A stretch of 64,000 nt of DNA from the NCBI RefSeq assembly GCF_000787855.1, contig NZ_BBPQ01000004.1, positions 155,471 to 219,470 on the forward strand, given 5' to 3'. Of the stretch, positions 58,191 through 64,000 are shown piece by piece. A model generated the notes under the pieces. It was not told the DNA's origin, did no database searches, and was given only the letters and a program-made list of their open reading frames with translations. Position numbers and translations under genes: made by a program. Each line of letters opens with the position of its first letter. Position 1 is the first letter of the stretch. This DNA is from Streptacidiphilus anmyonensis. GTDB taxonomy: Bacteria > Actinomycetota > Actinomycetes > Streptomycetales > Streptomycetaceae.

Positions 58191-59309
58191 GTGGGTGAGC
58201 GCAGGCGTCGCCGCTTCGGAGGGGTCAGGACGGGAGTCGCGGCGCTGGTGGCGGCGGGCGTGCTGGGAGCCGTGTTCGCGCCCTCCGCGTTGGCCGGGAT
58301 CAGCGGATCGGGTGCGGGCTCGCACCCGATGGGCGATGCCGCGCCGGTCTCCGCCTCGCCGACACCGGGCGCCCCGGGCGCGGGGACGATGGCGGTCTCC
58401 CCGAAGGTCGCGACGACCTCCGCGACGACCTGGAACGCGGCGGCCGCCGCCGAGTTCTGGACCCCGGCACGGCTCGCCTCAGCCCTCCCGGCCGACGCGC
58501 CGAAGCCCGTGACGCAGCAGCCCGTGACCCAGCAGCCCGTGACACAGCCCGCGGCGCGGTCCTCGACGAGGACGGCCGCGAGGACCGCGGCGAGGGCCGC
58601 CGGCGTCGTCGCCGACTCCGTGCCGAACTCCTCGTCGATCGCCCGCTCGACGCACTTCTCGGGCGCGTCGAGCACCGGCATCATCTTCTACGCCTCGAAG
58701 GACCTCACCACGCACTACTGCACCGCCAGTGTCGTGGACAGCCACTACGGCAACCTGATCATCATGGCCGCCCACTGCAACCCGGGCAGCTGGATGGCCT
58801 ACGTGCCCAAGTACCAGCACGGCGCCGCGAAGCAGCCCTACGGCATCTGGGCCGTCACCAAGGTCTTCAAGGACTCGCACTACACCGGCACCCCCGCGAC
58901 CAGCGACTACGACTACGCCTTCGCGCAGGTGGCCAAGAACGCCAAGGGCCAGACCATCCAGAGCGTCACCGGCGGCAACTGGCTCAGCCACACCCCGAGC
59001 TACAGCATGTACGTGACGGCGCTGGGCTACCCGAAGATCACCGCGGACTCCGCGGACCAGGCCATCCGCTGCCACCCGAACTACCCGACGCAGCGGCTCA
59101 CCGGCTACCGGCAGATGGTCCTCTACTGCACCGGCTTCTGGGGTGGCACCTCGGGCGGCCCGTGGATCACGTACTTCAACGGGAACACCGGCTACCTGGT
59201 CGGCATCACCGGCGGCTACGAGGAGGGCGGTCCCAACAGCTGGACCAGCTACAGCCCGATCTTCGACGACCGGATCTTCACGCTGTTCAACTACGCCGAG
59301 TATCACTAG
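58191..59309 (+). CDS. secreted trypsin-like serine protease
   Basis: 372 residues from GTG 58191, preceded by GGGGAG; an ATG at 58146 would add 15 residues but has no ribosome site. Signal: RRRRRFGG...GVAALVAAGVLGAVFAPSALA. A pro-region (~40-150) holds a KPVTQQPVTQQPVTQP tandem repeat and Ala/Arg/Thr-rich sequence. Catalytic domain: IIMAAHC (His195), SDYDYAFAQV (Asp239 or Asp241) and GGTSGGPW (Ser321), i.e. chymotrypsin order. Four cysteines may form two disulfides. Probably secreted as a zymogen. Confidence 0.93.
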   Translation: MGERRRRRFGGVRTGVAALVAAGVLGAVFAPSALAGISGSGAGSHPMGDAAPVSASPTPGAPGAGTMAVSPKVATTSATTWNAAAAAEFWTPARLASALPADAPKPVTQQPVTQQPVTQPAARSSTRTAARTAARAAGVVADSVPNSSSIARSTHFSGASSTGIIFYASKDLTTHYCTASVVDSHYGNLIIMAAHCNPGSWMAYVPKYQHGAAKQPYGIWAVTKVFKDSHYTGTPATSDYDYAFAQVAKNAKGQTIQSVTGGNWLSHTPSYSMYVTALGYPKITADSADQAIRCHPNYPTQRLTGYRQMVLYCTGFWGGTSGGPWITYFNGNTGYLVGITGGYEEGGPNSWTSYSPIFDDRIFTLFNYAEYH

Positions 59310-59381
59310 TTGGCATCAGCAAGTTCCACACGGTGGACCCAGGCGGGGTTGATTCGTCCTACCAATTAGGATGACGCCACG

Positions 59382-60827
59382 ATGACTGCCGACCCCGCCA
59401 CCGCTGCCGCCGACGCCTCGACCTCCACCGGCCCCACCGCCGCTCCGGCGCGGCGCGAGCCGCCGGGCGGCAGGGGGGCCTGGCTGGCGTGGGGCATCGG
59501 CGTCACGGTCTACGTCCTCGCCGTCGTCCACCGCACCAGCCTCGGCGTCGCCGGGGTCGACGCGGCGGCCCGGTTCGGGATCAACGCCTCGGCGCTGTCG
59601 ACCTTCTCCATCCTTCAGGTCCTGGTCTACGCCGGCATGCAGATACCCGTCGGCCTCCTTGTCGACCGCCACGGCCCGCGCCGGATCCTCAGCGCGGGCC
59701 TCGTGCTGCTCACCGCCGGGCAGCTCGGCTTCGCGCTGGCGACCTCCTTCACCCCCGCGCTGCTCGCGCGCGGCGTGCTGGGCTGCGGCGACGCGATGAC
59801 CTTCGTCAGCGTGCTGCGGATCGGCTCGCGCTGGTTCCCGCTGTTCCGCAACCCGTTCATCGCCCAGCTGACCGGTCTGGTCGGCACGGTCGGCAACCTG
59901 GTCTCGACGCTGGTGCTCTCCCAGGTCCTGCACAGCGCCGGCTGGACGGCGACCTTCGGCACCACCGCGCTGCTGGGCTTCGGCGTGCTGGCGCTGGTGG
60001 TGCTGGTCCTGCGGGAGACGCCGGACAGCGCGCCGCGCGAGCCGCTGTTCGTGCGCCGGAGCGCACGCGTCCCCGACGCCCCCCGGCCGGTAGCACCCCT
60101 GCCGCCCGTACCGTCCGTACCGGGTTTCTCGCTCCGCGACCAGATCCACGCGTCCTGGCGCGAGCCCGGCACCCGGCTCGGCATGTGGGTCCACTTCACC
60201 ACGGCGTTCCCGGCGTCCAGCTTCCTGCTGCTGTGGGGCATGCCCTTCCTGATGACCGGCCAGCACCTCTCGCGCGCCCTCTCCGGTGCGCTGCTCAGCC
60301 TGGTCATCGTCGCGGGCATGGGCTTCGCGGTCCTCTTCGGCCAGCTGATGTCGCGCCGGCCCGGCTGGCGGACCCCCACGGTCTTCGCGGTCGTCCTCAC
60401 CACCGGCGCGGCCTGGGCCGCGGTCCTGGCCTGGCCGCAGCCGGGCCACGTCCCGATGTGGCTGCTGATCGTCCTCGCGGTGGTGATGGGCAGCAACGGC
60501 CCCGCGTCCCTCATCGGCCTCGACTACGCCCGCCCGGTGAACCCCCCGGAGCGGGTCGGCACGGCCTCCGGCATCGTCAACATGGGCGGCTTCATCGCCG
60601 CGGTCCTGGCGCTCTTCCTGATCGGCCTCGTCCTGGACCTCGACACCCCGGGCGGCGGCACGGACTACACGGCGAACGGCTTCCGCGCGGCGTTCGCGAT
60701 GCTGTACCTGCCGATGGCCCTGGGCATCCTCCAGATCCTCCGCCTCCGCAAGCGCGCCCTCGCCCGCGAACGCGAACTCATCGCGGCGGCGGTCCCTGTC
60801 GCGCGTGGGGAGCTTGCCGCTCCCTAG
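59382..60827 (+). CDS. MFS transporter
   Basis: 481 residues from ATG 59382, with AGGATG upstream. About 12 helices start with WLAWGIGVTVYVLAVVHRTSLGVAGVDAAARFGINASALSTFSILQVLVYAGMQIPVGLLVDRHGPRRIL, which contains motif A (GLLVDRHGPRR). ERVGTASGIVNMGGFIAAVLALFLIGLVLDL is typical of the second half. The Thr/Ala/Pro-rich N-terminal tail (~1-30) is cytoplasmic. The substrate is unknown. It ends at a repeat-type hairpin facing a minus-strand gene. Confidence 0.93.
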   Translation: MTADPATAAADASTSTGPTAAPARREPPGGRGAWLAWGIGVTVYVLAVVHRTSLGVAGVDAAARFGINASALSTFSILQVLVYAGMQIPVGLLVDRHGPRRILSAGLVLLTAGQLGFALATSFTPALLARGVLGCGDAMTFVSVLRIGSRWFPLFRNPFIAQLTGLVGTVGNLVSTLVLSQVLHSAGWTATFGTTALLGFGVLALVVLVLRETPDSAPREPLFVRRSARVPDAPRPVAPLPPVPSVPGFSLRDQIHASWREPGTRLGMWVHFTTAFPASSFLLLWGMPFLMTGQHLSRALSGALLSLVIVAGMGFAVLFGQLMSRRPGWRTPTVFAVVLTTGAAWAAVLAWPQPGHVPMWLLIVLAVVMGSNGPASLIGLDYARPVNPPERVGTASGIVNMGGFIAAVLALFLIGLVLDLDTPGGGTDYTANGFRAAFAMLYLPMALGILQILRLRKRALARERELIAAAVPVARGELAAP

Positions 60828-60870
60828 GGGCACGAGGAACCACTGACATGCGGGTCGTTTCTCGCGCCCC
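60827..60870. repeat. GGGGCACGAGGAAC / GTTTCTCGCGCCCC inverted repeat (dispersed family, copy D)
   Basis: 14-bp arms (60827-60840, 60857-60870) with two mismatches and a 16-base loop, between convergent MFS and MDMPI genes. It belongs to the same family as the copies at 6820, 16259, 23160 and 56851 and likely terminates both genes. Confidence 0.7.
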
Positions 60871-60905
60871 TGGGGAGTGCACCCACCTGTGAGGGCGAAG
60901 CCGCC

Positions 60906-61733
60906 TCAGGGCGTGACGGCGAAGTTGTCCAGGATGAGGCGGGCGAGGTCCTCGTCGCCCTCCACCTTGACGTCCGCCGCCTGGGACGGGATGCGGCCGC
61001 AGGCGAGGCGGGAGAAGGTCTCCCAGTCCATGCCGAGGGCCACCGCCGGGGCGAGCAGGACCTCGCCGTCGACACGGCCGCGGCCGTCCGCGTCGACGTG
61101 GACGGTGCGCATGAACTCCTGCTCGCCGTGGACGTCGAAGACGGCCGTCGTGCCGGCCGGAGCGCCGGCCAGCTTGGCGACGGCGCGGGGCAGCATCTCG
61201 ATCAGGTAGTCGCGGGTGATGGCGGCCGCCGCCGAGTCCAGACCGCCCGCCCGGCCGAGGGCCCTGCGGATGTCCTGCTCGTGGGTCCACACGTCGAAGA
61301 CGCGCGTGCGCAGCAGCTGGTGGAAGGGGACGTCGCGGCTGTAGGGGCCCATCGGCCAGCGGACCTCGTCCACCGGCGCGTAGCGGTCGCTCCGCAGCGC
61401 GCGGGAGCGGCGGATGATGGTGTACTCCAGCTCGGAGGCCATCTCCACCGCGGTGTGGCAGCGGCGTTTGTCGACCGGCACCTCGCAGTGGCGGCTGAAC
61501 TCGTCCACGACGTGCCGCAGATCGCGTGGCAGCGTGTGGATCGGGCGTGGGTCGCCCAGCAGTTCGGACTCCATGGCGATGATGTGCGAGACGACGTCCC
61601 GCACGGACCACCCCGGGCATTCGGTCGGCCGGTTCCACGCGCCCTCGGGGAGTGGGGCGACCAGCTCGGATATGGCCTCGATGGACTGGGTCCAGGCATC
61701 GGCGTACGCCTGGACGGTCTGCTTGTCGGTCAC
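60906..61733 (-). CDS. maleylpyruvate-isomerase-family (MDMPI/DinB-like) protein
   Basis: 275 residues from GTG 61733, which has GAGGGG 8 bases upstream; a GTG six bases earlier (61739) is the alternative. The N-terminal DinB/MDMPI helical bundle includes WNRPTECPGWSVRDVVSHIIAMESELLG (His in the metal-binding position), FHQLLRTRVFDVWTHEQDIRRALGR (His-containing HEQD) and an SCP2-like C-terminal segment from ~185. Family members use mycothiol in isomerase or transferase reactions. It is divergent from the nitrilase gene. Confidence 0.9.
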   Translation of the reverse strand: MTDKQTVQAYADAWTQSIEAISELVAPLPEGAWNRPTECPGWSVRDVVSHIIAMESELLGDPRPIHTLPRDLRHVVDEFSRHCEVPVDKRRCHTAVEMASELEYTIIRRSRALRSDRYAPVDEVRWPMGPYSRDVPFHQLLRTRVFDVWTHEQDIRRALGRAGGLDSAAAAITRDYLIEMLPRAVAKLAGAPAGTTAVFDVHGEQEFMRTVHVDADGRGRVDGEVLLAPAVALGMDWETFSRLACGRIPSQAADVKVEGDEDLARLILDNFAVTP

Positions 61734-61851
61734 GTTCACGACCCCTCAGGCGGAGCAGCCAACTTCGCTATCGGCACGTTACGCTGCCTGGTGTCCCCAG
61801 GCAGCGCTTTCCGGTGTTGATCGTAGGGCTCTTGACGAAACGGGTGGTACC

Positions 61852-62646
61852 GTGCGCGCTTCTCTTGTCCAGATCGATGTGAACGAGCGCGAGTCCGCGG
61901 ACGAGCGCCGGAGCCGGATCGCGGACGTGGTCCGAGCGCAGCGCGGCGTCGCCGATCTGGTGGTGCTGCCCGAGCTGTGGACCCTCGGCGGGTTCGCGTA
62001 CGAGGCGTGGGCGGACGGCGCGGAGACGCTGGAGGGCCCGACCGCCGAGGCGATGTCCGCGGCCGCCCGCGACGCGGGCGTCTGGCTGCACGCCGGCTCG
62101 ATCGTGGAACGGGACCCGGAGGGGCCGCTCTGCAACACCTCGCTGCTGTTCGCGCCGGACGGCGAGCTGCACGCCTGGTACCGCAAGATCCACCGCTTCG
62201 GCTTCGACAGCGGTGAGGCCGCGCTGATGGCCGCGGGGCGGGAGCTGTGCGTGGTGGACACGCCCTTCGGGCGGATGGGTCTGGTCACCTGTTACGACCT
62301 GCGCTTCCCCGAGTTGTTCCGGGCCATGCTCGACCAGGGAGCGGAGCTGTTCGTCGCCCCGGCGGCGTGGCCGGCCCGCCGTGCCGCGCACTGGTCGCTG
62401 CTGGCACGGGCGCGGGCGGTGGAGGAGCAGGCGCTGGTCCTCGCCTGCAACACCGCGGGCACGCACGGCGGCGTCCCGCAGGCGGGGCTCAGCGTCGTGG
62501 TGGACCCGTGGGGCACGGTGCTGGGAGAGGCGAACGGCGGGGAGTCCGGCAGCGCGGAGGAGGTGCTGACGGTCGAGTTCGACCCGGCCGTGGTCGAGCG
62601 CACCCGCGCCGAGTTCCCGGTGCTGCGGGACCGTCAGAAGTGGTGA
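61852..62646 (+). CDS. nitrilase-superfamily carbon-nitrogen hydrolase (omega-amidase-like)
   Basis: 264 residues from GTG 61852, with GGTGG upstream. The catalytic triad is visible: Glu41 in VVLPELWTLGGF, Lys112 in WYRKIHRFGFDSGE, Cys147 in LVTCYDLRFPELFR. The length and FGFD.GE motif fit the Nit2/omega-amidase-type branch that hydrolyses amides such as alpha-ketoglutaramate; exact substrate not determinable. Divergent from the MDMPI gene by 118 bases, so they may share a mycothiol or stress-related role, which is speculative. Confidence 0.92.
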   Translation: MRASLVQIDVNERESADERRSRIADVVRAQRGVADLVVLPELWTLGGFAYEAWADGAETLEGPTAEAMSAAARDAGVWLHAGSIVERDPEGPLCNTSLLFAPDGELHAWYRKIHRFGFDSGEAALMAAGRELCVVDTPFGRMGLVTCYDLRFPELFRAMLDQGAELFVAPAAWPARRAAHWSLLARARAVEEQALVLACNTAGTHGGVPQAGLSVVVDPWGTVLGEANGGESGSAEEVLTVEFDPAVVERTRAEFPVLRDRQKW

Positions 62647-62826
62647 CGGGTTGAGCCGCTGACATGTCGACCCGATGGCCGGAAGTGGTAACCGGCCCGT
62701 GGCAGGAAGATGTCACTGATGCTCGTGGTGGCAGATCTGGTGATGGTGCCGTGAAGCCGACATGATGATCCGCGCTCACACTGCATTCTGGTTGGCCTGC
62801 GACTCGCTTTGCGGTAATTGTGATGA

Positions 62827-64000
62827 GTGCCTGACAAAATTGCGTCCACGGCGACGCCACTCCCCTCACAGGCGCGCTCATCGCTGTGGCGCGACAGGGA
62901 CTTCCTGCTGCTCTGGGGCGGCGGTGCGGCCAGCGATCTCGGCTCGGCCGTCTCCACTCTGCTCATCCCGCTGATAGCGGTCCAGAACGTAGGCGCGACC
63001 ACCTTCCAGATCGCCATGCTCGGGCTCGCCCGCCGGCTTCCGGCGGCGGTGCTCTCGCTGCCCGCCGGGGTCCTGGTGGACCGGCTGCGCAAGCGCCGGC
63101 TGATGATCTGGTGTCAGGTCCTGTGCGCGGTGGCCATGGGCTCCGTCCCGGCCGTCGCCTTCTTCGGCCACGTCCACCTCTGGCAGCTCTACGTCGTGAC
63201 CGCCGCGGTGGGCAGCGTCGGCGTCTTCTTCGGCATCGCCGACCTCAGCTATCTGCCGACCGTGCTGTCACGCGACCAACTCGTCGACGGCAACGCCAAG
63301 CTGAACACCACCGAGACCGCCTCCGACGCCGCCGGCCCGGCCCTCGGCGCGCTGCTCGCAGGGGTGGTGACCGCCGCGCGGGCCGTCGCCGTCGACGCCG
63401 TCTCCTACGCGATCGTCGCCGCCACGCTGCTGCTGATGCGCACACCCGACCCCCAGCCGGAGCCCGACCGGACCAGGACGACACCGGTCAGCTTCCGCGT
63501 CGCGATGACCGAGGGCCTCCGCTTCGTCTGGCGCAACCCCGTGCTGCGCGCGATCACCTGCTGCACCGCGACGGCCAACCTCGGCATCATCGCGGTGGTC
63601 AGCCTCGAGGTCGTGTACCTGGTGCGCGGTCTGCACGCCTCGGCGACCTCCGCCGGCATGGTGCTCGGCCTGGGCGTGCTGGGCGGCTTCGTGGGCAGTC
63701 TGGTGGCCAAGCCGCTGGCGCGGCGGCTGGGCAACGCCCGGGTGATGTGGGTGGCGCTGATCGTCTGCGGCCCGTTCGCGCTGCTGATGCCGCTGGCGAC
63801 GCCGGGGGCGGGGCTGGCCCTCTACGCGTTCGGCTGGGCCGTCTTCAACGCCGGTGGCGTCGTCTACCAGACCGCGCAGATGGCCTACCGCCAGTCGAGC
63901 ATCCCGAGGGAGCTGCTCGGCCGGGTCAACGCCGGTATCCGCTGGGTGGTGTGGGGCGCCATGTCGCTGGGCGCGCTGTTCGGCGGCACCGTCGGCAGCT
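62827..64000 (+). CDS. MFS transporter, EntS/MefA-like (3' end outside window)
   Basis: The frame is open from GTG 62827 to the window end (391 codons); two in-frame TGA codons directly precede the start. The N-terminal SSLWRDRDFLLLWGGGAASDLGSAVSTLLIPLIAVQNVGATTFQIAMLGLARRLPAAVLSLPAGVLVDRLRKRRLMI includes the DHA3/EntS-type motif (GVLVDRLRKRRLM). NTTETASDAAGPALGALLAG and SFRVAMTEGLRFVWRNPVLR are also characteristic. About ten helices are covered. Members export siderophores or macrolides. The Shine-Dalgarno is weak. Confidence 0.92.
   Translation, partial: MPDKIASTATPLPSQARSSLWRDRDFLLLWGGGAASDLGSAVSTLLIPLIAVQNVGATTFQIAMLGLARRLPAAVLSLPAGVLVDRLRKRRLMIWCQVLCAVAMGSVPAVAFFGHVHLWQLYVVTAAVGSVGVFFGIADLSYLPTVLSRDQLVDGNAKLNTTETASDAAGPALGALLAGVVTAARAVAVDAVSYAIVAATLLLMRTPDPQPEPDRTRTTPVSFRVAMTEGLRFVWRNPVLRAITCCTATANLGIIAVVSLEVVYLVRGLHASATSAGMVLGLGVLGGFVGSLVAKPLARRLGNARVMWVALIVCGPFALLMPLATPGAGLALYAFGWAVFNAGGVVYQTAQMAYRQSSIPRELLGRVNAGIRWVVWGAMSLGALFGGTVGS

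Noticed and set aside
62677-62697. GGCCGG...CCGGCC hairpin after the nitrilase gene
   Set aside because: Only a 6-bp stem with 9-base loop; too weak to call as terminator.

Overview
The window is very GC-rich, has strongly G/C-biased third codon positions, uses GTG starts often, and packs genes with many 1-4 base stop/start overlaps. Gene content is typical of Streptomycetaceae (Streptomyces, Kitasatospora or Streptacidiphilus): twin branched-chain keto-acid dehydrogenase operons, a SpoIIE-type phosphatase, paired Ser/Thr kinases next to a bacterial proteasome activator (Bpa), and an LCP-family protein. Species cannot be assigned from sequence alone. No rRNA, tRNA, CRISPR array, transposase or prophage structural gene was seen. 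About 52 protein genes are called; two run off the window edges.

Layout. 0-6 kb: two convergent genes for large secreted beta-propeller proteins, separated by a strong bidirectional terminator. 6-9.6 kb: PPK2 polyphosphate kinase, an MMPL exporter and its upstream MarR regulator. 9.6-13.9 kb: a PAS-GAF-PP2C-ATPase signalling phosphatase, divergent from a J-domain/rhodanese pair. 14-16.3 kb: acyl-CoA synthetase and a GNAT acetyltransferase. 16.4-25 kb: first BCKDH operon (E1alpha-E1beta-E2, minus strand) with divergent Lrp regulator bkdR, a TetR regulator, an MFS-MarR pair and paaN. 25.4-29.7 kb: potDABC polyamine uptake operon with a textbook terminator. 29.7-32.5 kb: CGNR zinc-finger regulator divergent from a VOC/PNPOx/TrmH run. 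32.5-36.2 kb (minus): DUF5819, HTTM membrane protein and two tandem Bro-N paralogues. 36.3-41.2 kb: acyl-CoA dehydrogenase, mobA, DUF6457, moeA and a TrkA-type potassium channel. 41.2-44.8 kb (minus): LCP protein, ArsR regulator, PIG-V-like membrane glycosyltransferase. 45-51.2 kb: quinone oxidoreductase, an anchored Pro-rich protein, bpa and two receptor-type Ser/Thr kinases. 51.2-56.9 kb: phosphotransferase, DosR/DevR-like orphan response regulator and the second BCKDH operon. 56.9-64 kb: M64 peptidase, trypsin-like protease, two MFS transporters, an MDMPI-family protein and a nitrilase-superfamily amidase.

How it fits together. Several units concern acyl-CoA metabolism: two BCKDH complexes make branched-chain acyl-CoAs, which in this group prime branched fatty acids and polyketides, and acyl-CoA synthetase, acyl-CoA dehydrogenase and paaN lie nearby. 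Two palindromes link them: ACCGA-N4-TCGGT occurs before both bkd operon 1 and paaN, and CTGACG-N3-CGTCAG before both the acyl-CoA synthetase and the acyl-CoA dehydrogenase; the latter promoter also carries a KstR-type box.

The least explained locus is DUF5819-HTTM-BroN-BroN. Its two Bro-N paralogues share an identical CPHG-x22-C-x16-C pattern in their C-terminal halves and have no surrounding prophage. It is the best candidate here for an undescribed system, but its function is unknown.
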